Assembly: GCF_024586455.1 (NCBI RefSeq)
Contig: NW_026089623.1
Span: 372,001 to 436,000, forward strand
From: Bactrocera neohumeralis
Taxonomy: Eukaryota > Arthropoda > Insecta > Diptera > Tephritidae
Length of the DNA: 64,000 nucleotides
Direction of reading: 5' to 3'
The notes below the pieces were generated by a model that saw only the letters and a list, made by a program, of their open reading frames with translations, did not search any database and was not told the DNA's origin. The number at the start of each line of letters is the position of its first letter. Within the stretch, counting starts at the first letter, position 1. The translations under genes and the position numbers were made by a program. Positions 23,849-34,414 of the stretch are shown here, piece after piece.

Positions 23849-24005
23849 TGATAATTCCACATAGAACGAGTGAATTCGTTGTCCGTCAAAGAGAAAATAG
23901 CTTCAATATCACCATTGTGTAAACGTTCTGGAGATCGCTCTAAATTCCATCTAGTTATACGAGCAAATCCGTGCTGCGGACCGAATGACCAGGGTCCAAA
24001 TTGAG
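23849..24005 (-). CDS. Host exon: glucose-6-phosphate 1-epimerase-like (aldose-1-epimerase family), downstream exon
   Basis: 157-nt exon read on the minus strand, preceded by an ATTTCAG acceptor and followed by a GTAAGAAT donor. It encodes QFGPWSFGPQHGFARITRW..., ending FTRSMWNYQ, without stops. The FPxFG...PQHGFAR signature is the substrate-binding region of the glucose-6-phosphate 1-epimerase (YMR099c/YeaD-like) family, which interconverts hexose-6-phosphate anomers in the cytosol. The first two bases (CT) complete a Pro codon with the C that ends the exon at 57631, giving GGIPFVFP. It is the only host-like coding DNA here besides 57631-57689. Later exons are not seen down to position 1. 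It might instead belong to a partial duplicate of the gene. Confidence 0.85.
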
Positions 24006-24318
24006 CTGAAATTTAAGTAAATAAAAATATGAAATAAGTTTTGTCAATTATATTAATAATATTTATGAAGATATTTAGTACATAAACCTTTCTTTTTCCA
24101 ATGTTTTCCCATGATACAATTCTATGATATAGTGAATTATAATTTGCTTTTTTTACGATTAAAAACAGAAAGAAAAGTAAGTCAGAATGCAAATTTTTTA
24201 ATGTTGGTTTTTATGTTTTAAAATATTTAAAATATATCACATTTAAAAGGGTGTGAGTATAGTCCAGGTTGGATCTCTTTTCACTAAAATCAATTGATAA
24301 TTAATTTTTAACACTGCT

Positions 24319-25612
24319 GACGATTGGAATTTAAGTGTTCTCTGCCCAATCCACAAAAAGAGAGACCCCTCCATCTGCGCCAACTACCGTAGTAGTATAA
24401 GCCTTCTCAACATCGCTATTGAGCGTATTGTGTGAAAGATTAAAGCTCACTGTCAACAAACTGATTGGACCTTATCAGTGTGGCCAGATATTCACCATGC
24501 GCCAAATTTTGAAAAAGACCCGTGATAAGAGAATCGACACACACCACCTCTTCGTTGATTTCAAAGCTGCTTTCGACAGCACGAAAAGGGGCTGCCTTTA
24601 TGCCGCTATGTCTGAATTTGGTAAACTAACGTTGTGCAATACCAAAAGCTCCGTCGTGACCAGGAAGGACCTTTTCGGGCCTTTCGATACCAAAGGAGGT
24701 TTCAGGCAAGGCCACTCTCTTTCGTGTGAATTCTTCAAACTAATTCTGGAGAAAATAATTCGAGCTGCAGAACTAAATAGAGAAGGCATCATGTTCTATA
24801 AGAGCGTACCGCTGCTGACGTACGCCGATGATATTGATATCATTGGCATTAACAACCAACAACGCCATTAATTCTGCTACCTCCAAAATGGATAAGGAAG
24901 GGAAGCAATTGGGTCTGGTAGTGGACGAGGGCAAAACGAAAAATCTCCTGCCATCAAAGAAACAGTCGTCGCAATCGCGGCTAGGCTCCCACGTCACTGA
25001 TGACAGCCATAACTTCGAAGTCGTAGACAATTTCGTATCTTTTCCAACCAGTATTAACAACTACAACAATGCCAGCCTCGATATCCAACACAGAATAACT
25101 TTTACCAACAGGTGCTACTTCGGGATTGAGTAGGCAATTGAGAATTAAAATCCTCTCTCGACCAAACTCCATAAGTCACTCATTATTCCCGTCCTGCTAT
25201 ATGGTGCCGAGGCATGGACGATGACAACATCTGATGAGTCGGAGTTTTCGAGAGAAAGGTTCTGCGAAAAATTTATGGTCCTTTGCGCATTAGCCACGGC
25301 GAATATCGCATTCGATGGAACAATGAGCTATATGATATATACGATGACATTGACATAGTTCGGCGTATTAAACAGCGGTTACGCTGACTAGGTCATGTCG
25401 TCCGAATGGACGAAAACACTCTAGCTCTGAAAGTATTCGACGCAGTACCCGCCTGGGAAGGAAAGAAAGATCTGGTGGAGAAGGACCTGGCTTCGCTGGG
25501 AGTCTCTCATTGGCGCCACACTACGTAAAGAAGAAACAACTGGCACGCTGTTGTTAACTCGTCTATAACCACGTAAGCGGTGTCTACGGCAGTAAAGAAG
25601 AAGAAGGATAAG
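24319..25612 (+). pseudogene. RTE LINE, 5'-truncated degraded copy
   Basis: Starts within the RT domain (CGATTGGAATTTAAGTG) and ends with the family 3' tail GCGGTGTCTACGGCAGTAAAGAAG. Frames at 24419-24871 carry FKAAFDS, GFRQGHSLS and YADD. Several small deletions and frameshifts disrupt the thumb and C-terminal domain. Older than the 51832 copy. Confidence 0.9.
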
Positions 25613-25701
25613 CTATCTGCATATATTTGAAATTTTACATTTTATGGAATCAAACGTTTCTTTCGCATCAATGAGTAAAACGAGCGATAGAATATATACA
25701 G

Positions 25702-26000
25702 TCATGGACAGAGAAATAGAACACTTAATATAAGTTATTCAAATAAGTTTTCAGTTTTATCGAGTAAATGAATCCTAACAAATTCCCACGTTAGTGTATG
25801 GCTTGACTTCCACAACTTATAACGTTATCATACTTACTTTTTTGTTGTTGCTCTCTCACACGCAGAGCAACGAAATTTGATTGGACAATGAAATAGCACA
25901 CTTTTAGTTATTTGTGCAAATATTATTAATTAGCAATCGTGCCAAAAAGACGCTGTTTTAACTATAACAAAAAAAAATTAACATATTTTCAAAACGGGAA
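25702..26000 (+). mobile_element. Possible Tc1-like 5' end
   Basis: ACAGTCATGGACAGAGAAAT at 25703 resembles a Tc1-like terminus (ACAGT start), followed by about 250 bp of non-coding DNA. A matching inverted end was not found downstream. A Tc1-like helix-turn-helix fragment lies at 28014-28345, which could be the same element interrupted by 26266-27805, but that link is speculative. Confidence 0.3.
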
Positions 26001-26265
26001 GAAATGTGCATTCGAAAACACTGAACAACACTGGTAAACACTGTTTTTGTCACATGAACTTTGTTATGATTTTTATTTATGTTGGTGTACCCTCATTAAA
26101 AATATATAACAGTTTTGTTTCTATCACATCCAGTTTTCTTGTGACAGCTACATATTCATTTCTGATCTCATATACATTTCTTTGTTTACATAATTGCATT
26201 TAGTCGACTGTGTAACTATTGTGTTTGCTAAATTACATTTTATTTATATTAGTTAGATCGTAAAT

Positions 26266-27805
26266 ATGCCACGAAAGTGTTTGAACAACCCGGACAATTT
26301 TTGTTATGTGTGTGGAGATTTAACTTTTACATCTCGGCGTCGAAATTTCACATCACTAATTGAACAGTGCTATTTAGACTATTTTGAATTTCCTGTGAGG
26401 AATCAAGACATATCCTGGGTTCCACATAAATGTTGTGTAACGTGAGTGAGGCTCCTTTTAGGTTGGGCCAAACAAGAACCTAGACATTTATCATTTGATA
26501 TACCAATGATTTGGACGGAACCAAAGGATCATGTAAGTGATTGTTATTTTTGTTTGACTCAAACAAAAGGTATTTCTAGCAAATCCAAACACACTATCCA
26601 GTATCCAAACTTGTCTTCCGCCAAGAGACCCATCCTACGTAGTGCCGAACTGCCTGTGCCGATGCCTCCAAATCGATAAAAAGTGAGAATTCTAGTCCGG
26701 AATTTGTTCTCAGTCAGCATAGTAAGGTATCTGAAGGTAGTGACTCAAGTTATGAACCGTCAACTTCAAAAGAACCGCACTTATTGACATAACGTGACTT
26801 AAACGATTTAGTACGTGATCTAAATCTGTCCAAAAAATAGGCTGAGCTTTTGGGGTCTTGATTAAACGACTGGAATTTACTTTCTCGTGGTACAAAGATT
26901 TCTTATTTTCGACGCCGTGACGATGAAATAAAACATTAATTTTCTGAAGGAAGTGAATTAGTCTATTGTAATAACGTTCCTGTTGTGATGAATTTATTAA
27001 ATTTCGAATATGATCCAAGTCACTGGCGACTGTTTATTGACTCTTCAAAAACTAGTTTAAAAGCAGTGTTACTGCATAACGAAAACAAACTTCCTTCAGT
27101 GCCGATTGCTCATGGTTCTAATATGAAAGAGACTTACGAAAATATGAGATTTATACTTGAAAAAATTGAATACAGTAAACACGCTTGGAAAATTTGTGGT
27201 GATTTTAAAGTCATTGCACTTTTACTTGGACTACAGCTTGGTTATACGAAATTTTGCTGTTTTATTTGTGAATGGGACAGTAGAGACAGAAAAAGTCACT
27301 ATAAAAAGAAAGTGTGGCCCAAGCGTTAATCACTAACTCCAGGCCATAAAAATGTTAAAAATGATCCTCTAGTGAACCCTGATGACATACTTTTACCACC
27401 GTTGCACATAAAGCTTGGCCTGATAAATTGATGAAGGATAAGAGCTTTGAAGAAAAACTGAATGATCAGGAAAAACTCGCCTGGAAATGTTTTGTGTATG
27501 TTGTTCAAAATTTTCTAGGTAACCATAAAGCGGAAAATTACAAAGATTTAATAAATGAACTAATGATATCATTTAAAGTTTTGGGGTGTAATATGTCCTT
27601 GAAAATACATATGCTGGACTCTCATCTGGATTTCGTTCCGGCAAATTTGGGTGCTGTGAGAGACGAACAAGGTGAGAGGTTCCATCAAGACATTTCCTTA
27701 GTGGAGAAGCGTTATCAAGGGAAATGGAGTCCAGGAATGCTAGCAGACTATTGTTGGAGACTTAAAAGGGACCTACCGGAAGCCAAATATTCAAGAAAAT
27801 CATAA
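26266..27805 (+). pseudogene. Broken copy of an unnamed arthropod multi-copy gene family
   Basis: Starts MPRKCLNNPDNFCYVCG, a Cys-pair putative zinc-binding N-terminus. It continues with IPMIWTEPKDH, DCYFCLT, then HWRLFIDSSKTSLKAVLLHN, KFCCFICEWDSR, LGCNMSLKIHMLDSHLDF and DEQGERFHQDI...RYQGKW at the end. I recall similar proteins in many arthropod and cnidarian genomes, usually repeated and without known function; possibly transposon-derived. This copy has an in-frame TGA at 26443, a TAA at 26677, more stops at 26780-26960 and 27326, and a deletion near 27425. No introns or TIRs identified. Confidence 0.65.
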
Positions 27806-28013
27806 GTATCTATTAGATATTAGGAAATAATTCTGTAAGTGTGGCTGAATTTTGTACTTTTTACGAAAATATATGTTTTGATGTCACAAAAATGTGGTGA
27901 TGATGTGATGTGTATGATGATGTGTACATTTTTTTTCATTGATATATTATTATTTGGTGGCCCTACTATATTCAAAATTTGATATAAATTTTCATGTGAC
28001 ACAAAAAAATACA

Positions 28014-28345
28014 AATTTGTTGACCAGTGTAATTTTGGACCTTCACAGGAAAGGCAAAAATCCAACACAGATTGCTAATTATGATAAAATTAATCCGATT
28101 TTGCTCAAAAATAAAAAAATCCACAAAGCTCCTGGGCGTAAAACAACGGAACTTGTTGATAGTCATCATCAGAAAAAGCAAGGTTGATCTTTTTAAATCA
28201 TACAGAGCGATTGTGGCGGAAGTAAATAACGAATTTGGGCTTAACATATCCAGTGGACTTGTGCGAAGACGTCCAAATGATAGTTAGTTGTTTGGAGGAA
28301 TGAGTCGAAAAAAGTCACACCTATCCAAATAAAAAAAAGGTGCGT
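28014..28345 (+). pseudogene. Tc1-like transposase N-terminal fragment
   Basis: Two overlapping frames give a helix-turn-helix/linker region: GKNPTQIANYDKINP, then APGRKTTELVD (linker with GRPR-like GRK), and in a shifted frame KSKVDLFKSYRAIVAEVNNE...SSGLVRRRPNDS and GGMSRKKSH. This is the paired-type DNA-binding domain of Tc1 transposases. The catalytic domain is absent. Confidence 0.7.
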
Positions 28346-28832
28346 GCAGCGTAACCATCTCTCTTTTGTACTCTTCTAATTGGGTTGTCATATTATAATT
28401 TGTATATCTTATATCATGGTGTTTAGTCAATTTCTTGTATTCATTAGTGGCGTTGCATTTGTATTGCGCACAAAACTGGGCCAAAGTAAAATGAATTTTC
28501 TTTTTATTTTTCTTTGCAGTTTTTCAATAAATTTAAATAAGTTTCTTAATAAATTTAAATAAGTTTTTTAATAAATTTAAGTAAATTTACATGTATTTTC
28601 ATTTATATTTAATTATCAATAAATTTTTTTTTAAATTTTTTGCCCTAGTTGTCCATTTTATTTTTTTATGCATTTCAGTCGATTTTTGTATAGAAATTTG
28701 CGGCGTAGAAGCAATATGCGAAACAATCATACAAATATTATGTCGTTTGCACATTTGTCTGTATGTTTGCGAAAGCAAATGTTCTACAAAAGCATATTTC
28801 TATACTTAAACAAAATTATTTGAACCATCGTA
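28346..28832. other. Unassigned AT-rich sequence with a short tandem repeat
   Basis: At 28524-28590 a roughly 22-bp unit (TTAATAAATTTAAATAAGTTTC) is repeated about three times. The rest has no recognised content. Confidence 0.5.
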
Positions 28833-28930
28833 TATTTCTTACATGCATAACCAAACCATACTTAAGACAACGCCACGAAAGTGTCAATAGTGGTGTTGGT
28901 GGTAAGCACATAAAAAGTCACAATGTCGTA
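28833..28930 (+). repeat. SINE-like repeat, partial copy
   Basis: CGTATATTTCTTACATGCAT...ACCAAACCATACTTAAGACAACGC corresponds to 29705-29790, followed by GTCAATAGTGGT...GGTGGTAAGC. It is interrupted at 28931 by the long hairpin. Confidence 0.55.
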
Positions 28931-29066
28931 ATACTATACTAATAAATATTTTTCTTACTAATAGAAATTAAATTTATCACAGCAATATACCTAATATACA
29001 TATACATAATATTGCTGTGATAAATTTAATTTCTATTAGTACGAAAAATATTTATTAGTATAGTAT
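28931..29066. repeat. Near-perfect 58-bp inverted repeat (hairpin)
   Basis: Arms 28931-28988 and 29009-29066 match at 57 of 58 positions around a 20-bp AT-rich spacer (28989-29008). The ends read ATACTATACTAATAAATATT and its inverse. It lies within a SINE-like repeat copy. It could be a palindromic MITE or a hairpin-RNA locus; extrusion as a cruciform is also possible. Confidence 0.9.
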
Positions 29067-29704
29067 ACGATGTTAAAAGGCATACATCTTTCTATCCTAT
29101 CTTGTGTATCTGCACATGCTCATATGAATGTATGTATGTATAGGCATGTGCGCGTTCAGAAATTCAAAGAATTCGCACAAAAAAAAAAGAGAGACGAAAG
29201 AAATAAAGTCGCATAAAATAGTTGAGAATTCGCAAAAATGAAAGACAAACGAAAGAAAAATAATGCGCAAGCATACATAAGCGTACTGTACTTATTGGCC
29301 GCATTATTTTTGCGTAAAACCTTGGAATTTATTCATTAAAATCACCACTCAGAAGTCATTTTATCCGTTGTAAGCGAGCGATTTTCGAAGAAACATCATT
29401 TCTAATATGCCACAACACAATATATAAACCTCACGCTGTCAGATAAAACGATATACCTCGTAATCGCGGGTCGATTTCCAAAAAATTTAAATGAAGACTA
29501 ACTACAGAAATGATCCTGTAAAGTATAGCCTTAATTTTTCAACGGCCAACGCAGAGTATTTCAACCAAAATATACGCAAAATAGTTGAGAATTCGCAGAA
29601 ATGAAAGACAAACGAAAGAAAAAGAAGCATAACTTCAATAATGCACAAGCATACAAACATACATATGCGCAGCAGCAGCAAGGAAAGAGGTAACAACCGG
29701 CGAT
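29067..29704. repeat. Intergenic segment with a repeated GAATTCGCARAAATGAAAGA block
   Basis: A block of about 45 bp containing TTGAGAATTCGCARAAATGA and GACAAACGAAAGAAAAA occurs at about 29220-29265 and again at 29580-29625, about 360 bp apart. No gene is seen. Confidence 0.5.
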
Positions 29705-29860
29705 CCATTGTATATTTCTTTCATGCATAACCAAACCATAATTAGGACAACGCAATACAGGAGTCAATGGTGGTCGAGGTGGTAAGCGCTTCAAAGGTTA
29801 CGACGAGCACGTAGGTACGTAGGTTCGAATCCCAACTCGTATAAGAAGTATAACTTCAAA
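29705..29860 (+). repeat. SINE-like repeat with tRNA-like promoter boxes
   Basis: GGTCGAGGTGGTAAGCGC (29772-29789) resembles a polymerase III A box of Ser/Leu tRNA type. GGTTCGAATCC (29822-29832) matches the B box. Acceptor-stem pairing is not apparent, so this is not a functional tRNA. It is followed by an A-rich tract at about 29857-29869. Confidence 0.5.
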
Positions 29861-29879
29861 AAAAAACACATAAATTATA

Positions 29880-30230
29880 TTTTTTTTGGATCCCCCCGAT
29901 ATCAGTAATATACTCACCTTGCAATGTTGAATATAAACACAATAAATTTCCGGAAATAAAGAAATGACTATGTTACACTTTCAATAATGAATAATTATAT
30001 TTTTAAATGCATTTATATTATTTTTGTAATTGTACAAAATGTTCTTATTATTAATACTTTAGTTTTCACTTTTTCCTAACACTTTAAGTGGATGCAGCTT
30101 AAAACATATATGGATAAAAGGAACCTTATTTACCAACGTTACTTTAACGCACGTACAAACGGCGAAAACCTTTGAGGTCACGGATAAATTGAAAAAATAG
30201 ACCCATTCTGATCTGACAAATCCTTTTCTA
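29880..30230. repeat. Repeat pair member 1 (homologous to 57147-57369)
   Basis: TTGGATCCCCCCGATATCAG, then TGTTGAATATAAACACAATA, AATGACTATGTTACACTTTC, AACGTTACTTTAACGC and AATCCTTTTCT all recur in the same order at 57147-57369. It may be LTR or leader sequence of the minus-strand BEL/Pao element next to it. Confidence 0.6.
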
Positions 30231-30379
30231 TTGGTTGTGGGTGGTGGAAGAACGAATTATTGGTGTGTAATGTGGTTGGTTATTGGTATGATGTGTTGTG
30301 GTTGTGTGGATGATATGTTGTGTTGCATTGGGTCGTGTGATGTTGTATGTATCAAAATATCGCAAGATCAAATGTCGCA
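30231..30379. other. GT-rich tract
   Basis: Strongly strand-biased TG/GTGG-rich sequence on the plus strand (CA-rich on the minus strand), most likely untranslated DNA of the adjacent minus-strand BEL/Pao element. Confidence 0.4.
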
Positions 30380-30847
30380 TGAACATCCCGGCCACCCTAG
30401 GCGGATTTATCGCCTAGAAGTCTGGCCGCGACTACGCTCTTCTGCTGCGCCTGGAATGGTGAATTCTCCAGCGCTGGACGGGATCTCCGTGTTGTCTGTG
30501 CCTGATACTTTTTTTGACTCGGCGGGGGAATCGGTGAAACAGGATATGATGAGAGCGTTGACAATATTGGCATGACCCGTTAGGCATTCGAATATGGTGT
30601 GGGTGTCTGCCAAGCAATTCATGCAATGGTCGTGTGCTCTGGCGATTTGTTGGTGTTGAGCGTGCTTCATACTTTTAAAGATGGTGCACCTCTTCAGAAC
30701 GCGTGGTCGATGGCATAAGCTGCATCGTGGAGGCAAATTCTCTTCAAATTTATCCTCATTTGCATCCTTATGTGCTGCAGCAGATGCTTAGCTTGGCGGA
30801 CTCAAGACCTTGATGTCCTTGGTGCGGCGATGGGTGAAGGTGATGCT
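30380..30847 (-). pseudogene. BEL/Pao zinc-finger segment downstream of integrase
   Basis: Minus-strand frame 30736-30407 has CSLCHRPRVLKRCTIFKSMK followed by HDHCMNCLADTHTIFECLTG, two Cys/His zinc-binding patterns of the type found in BEL/Pao proteins. It lies 3' of the integrase of the same strand (30848-32090). Either the element carries a gag-like zinc finger after pol, or this is a separate BEL fragment. Confidence 0.55.
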
Positions 30848-32520
30848 CTAGGCGCAGCAATCCCGATTTTGATTATATTTATGCGTTTGATTTCGCGGCG
30901 TTTGTGTTATCGGTTCTTCAGTGTTTGGAAGGAAACACAATATTACTAATGGTCGAGTTAGTATGCCAATTTGTGTTCGGACATCTACTAGTCTAATGTG
31001 ACCATCGCTCCGATGGACCTTTTCAATACGGCCTAAACGCCATTCGGTTGGAGGAATGCCTCTCCTGTATGATAACGCATTCATTCTTGCTTGGTTCATT
31101 CTGGATCGTTTTTTACCGATATCTCTTATGGAGATCTTTGAGGTAGTCTTACTTCCATCTATGGTTGAATTCATGATAGAGAATTTTGATTCTTTCCCAT
31201 CGGTTTATTAAACTGAGTGAGTCTCCATCTGTCTCAGGGATAGCGGGAAGTGGAGCTTCTCTAATAAATGACCAGTTGTAAAAGCTGTTAACTCGGAGGA
31301 ATCTTGCCAGAGTGGCGATATGGGTCGTGATTTTAGTTTGGCTTCGATACGAGTAGTGTAGTAAACTCCTCATAAATGAATTACGTGCCGTTTTCTTTAA
31401 ATGGTACTTAAAGCTTTTTACTGCTGATTGCCAAAGTCCGACCATTTGTAGATAACATGGAGGTATAAACTGCCAATCGATCCCTTGAGGTGCATATGTA
31501 CTTTTCGACAAATTCAGGGGAGACTTATTTCATGAAGTTTATAAACTTTTTCTCTGTGGTTCTTTGAGCTCCGATAAAGGTTTTCCATTGTCGATCTAAA
31601 TCTTTGAAGGAAATCCGCGTCGTCTGTTCAGATCTGAACAAAGCTCGATGTGTATTGCCTTTGTCGTAAAACATACAAAGACAGCCACATACCCTTTTCT
31701 AAATGAGGAAGACCTTAACACCGAGGTCTTTATTTGAAAAGGTCCAGCAAAACCAACACCAGTAATGGTAAAGGGTAGATTATAATTTTAGCGTTCAGGT
31801 GGTAAAGCTGGCATGATCTGCGCACGCATTTTGTGTTTGTACATAGTGCATTGTTTAAACATAAAAATCACCTATTTGATTTGTGGCTTTAGTCGCGGTA
31901 TGTAAAATTCTTGTCGGACCATTTGTTGCATCAAGCGAGGCTCACCATGCAGTGTTAACTGATGGAGATATACTAGAAATAAAGAAGTGAAACGGGATTT
32001 CTCAGGAATAATGATGGGATGTTGTTCATTGTAACTAAGGCTGGAGCTCGCTAGTCTACCATTTGCCCATATTATGCCCTTGGCGTTCAAGAATGGGGTT
32101 TAGACGAGAAGAGAGCTTCCCCTTTCGAGATCGTCTTTAGAGCAAGTTTAATTTCTCTCGACTGAAATATGGAGTTTGGGTATATGTAGAATATCATACT
32201 TATCTGGAGTGATATACAAATTTTTAATTTTCCGAATTTCAGGAGGAGCTAAGATATTGCGAGCGGGAGACTTTGGTCAGAATTCTTGTGATTCTGTCAG
32301 CCACATAGAACTGTTTCACCAGAGTTTAGTGCTGGTGAGGTAAAGTGGTTTGTAGCCTCTTGTCCCTAGATCCGCTGCACTATTCTGTTCGAACCGTGGT
32401 AGGCTTAGCGTCTTCAAGGGTGCAACTTTGGCTTTTGCTACCAAAAGATGTAAAGATATTTTGTAATCATACTGAGTGCGTACGTAAATTGTTGCGCAAT
32501 AGGCCTTTTCAGAGCTGTTG
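30848..32520 (-). pseudogene. BEL/Pao pol: RNase H remnant and integrase
   Basis: Read leftwards from 32520. An RNase H region holds KAKVAPLKTLSLPR, then a deletion to SAADLGTRGYKP and WLTES. The integrase zinc-binding domain at 32090-31872 has GRLASSSLSYNEQHPIIIP and H/H...C-like residues. The core at 31860-31500 shows GPFQIKTS, KGYVAVFVCFTTKAIHIELC and IDNGKP in broken frames. The C-terminal part at 31511-31149 has FIPP...GLWQSAVKSFK and 31174-30848 has PPTEWRLGRIEKVHRSDGHI...VDVRT. Reverse transcriptase is missing. Confidence 0.88.
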
Positions 32521-33182
32521 CGTCAAGTGACATATTTATATCTAAAACAAGAATAATTCAAAAAATTGTAAAATATTGAATATTAAATTATTAAAAATTA
32601 AATTAAGAAACCCAATTTTATAAAATACTTACCTTAATAATGCATTCATAATACTAATCTAATACTTACCTTAATACTTATATTAACATAAGCTAGTACA
32701 ATGTTTAACGAAAGATAGTTACTTACCCATTTTGTAGCACATACTTTCATTACCACTAGATTAAGCCGTTAGTTTAAGATACAGGCTAAGCGATACCATC
32801 AAACGGAATAAAGAACTCTCTTTGAATTGAACCGTGAAACCGTACGCACGTGTTTTAATTTGTCGGCTATTTTAATTTGACTTCTTTCGAGACAGGCAAT
32901 TGGTAGTTTTTAATTTCTAATCGCGCATCCAAATTTAAAGTAACTTTTCGTGTCTCAAAAAAGCTTTAGAAATTTCATGGCGCCTGAGAAGGGACATGCG
33001 TGCGTGCATTTAAGACTTAAAAAAAAATAAAGTTAAAATTTTTAACCTACAGAAACATATATTAGTGTTCGTTATTATTTTCGGTACCAATTGCCTGTTT
33101 AATACTTTTCGGTTTTCAGCCTTGTGAAGTGAAAACAAATAAAAATTAAACATATAAAAGAAACATAAAACAAAACCTAAAC
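32521..33182. other. Unassigned AT-rich sequence
   Basis: No gene. A 14-bp inverted repeat ACAGGCAATTGGTA (32892-32905) / TACCAATTGCCTGT (33087-33100) may mark a short hairpin or a MITE remnant. Confidence 0.4.
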
Positions 33183-34243
33183 AAGTAAGGAAGGGCTAAG
33201 TTCGGGTGTCACCTAACATTTTATACTCTCGCATGATAAAGTGATAATCGAGATTTCATTATCCGTCATTTACATATTTTTCAAATACCGTATTTGTGTA
33301 AAGTTTTATTCCGCTATCATCATTGGTTCCTAATGTATACGTATATATTATACAGAGAAGGCATCAGATGGAATTCAAAATAGCGTTATATTGGAAGAAG
33401 GCGTAGTTGTGAACCGATTTCACCCATATTTCGTACATGTCCTCAGGGTGTTAAGAAAATCTTATATACCGAATTTCATTGAAATCGGTCTAGTAGTTCC
33501 TGAGATATGGTTTTTGGTCCATAAGTGGGCGACGCCACTCCCATTTTCAATTTTTAAAAAAAGCCTCTGCGCAGCTTCCTTCTGCAATTTCTTCCGTAAA
33601 ATTTAGTGTTTCTGACGTTTTTTGTTAGTCGGTTAACGCACTTTTAGTGATTTTCAACATAACCTTTGTATGGGAGGTGGGCGTGGTTATTATCCGATTT
33701 CTTCCATTTTTGAACTGCATATGGAAATGCCTGAAGGAAACGACTCTATAGAGTTTGGTTGACATAGCTATAGTAGTTTCCGAGATATGTACGAAAAACT
33801 TAGTGGGGGGCGGGACCACGCCCGATTTTCCAAAAAAATTACATCCAAATATGCCCTTCCCTAATGCGATCCTTTGTGTCCTTTCACTTTAATATCCTTA
33901 TTTATGGCTTAGTAATGACACTTTATAGGTTTTCGGTTTCCGCTATTTTGTGGACGTGGCAGTGGGCCGATTTTGTCCATCTTCGAACTTAACCTTCTTA
34001 TGGAGCCAAGAAATACATGTACCAAGTTTCATCATGATATCTCAATTTTTACTCAAGTTACAGCTTGCACGGACGGACGGACGGACAGACAGACATCCGG
34101 ATTTCAACTCTATTCGTCACCCTGATCACTTTGGTATATATAACCCTATATCTGACTCTTTTAGTTTTAGGACTTACAAACAACCGTTATGTGAACAAAA
34201 CTATAATACTCTCCTTAGCAACTTTGTTGCGAGAGTATAAAAA
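33183..34243 (+). repeat. RepA dispersed repeat, long copy
   Basis: Begins AACAAGTAAGGAAGGGCTAA and ends TTGCGAGAGTATAAAAAG. Near the left end TTTTATACTCTCGCA is inverted relative to the right end, giving subterminal inverted repeats. Internal landmarks are ATATGGTTTTTGGTCCATAA, GGAGGTGGGCGTGG and a GGACGGACGGACGGACAGAC tract. A nearly full-length inverted copy lies at 55833-56888. The short open frames within it show no protein homology by eye. Confidence 0.8.
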
Positions 34244-34414
34244 GGACATAAAAAAATAAAAAATTAATACAAGAATACATACATACATATCTACATATGT
34301 GCAAAAGTGAAGTGTCAGAAGTGCAGTGACATTAACAAATACGAAACAACAAAAAGTGCCACAACGAAAATTATATACATTGCACAAAGTGAACAAAAAG
34401 TTAATAAAATAATT

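Noticed and set aside
29762..29840. tRNA gene
   Set aside because: A- and B-box-like motifs exist but acceptor and T stems do not pair; better seen as a SINE head.
30231..30575. 114-codon plus-strand frame rich in Cys/Val/Gly
   Set aside because: Translation of a GT-rich tract and antisense of a BEL zinc-finger segment.
33391..34259. Several 60-96-codon frames
   Set aside because: Lie in the non-coding RepA repeat; the matching frames in the inverted copy at 55799-56676 do not preserve a longer protein.
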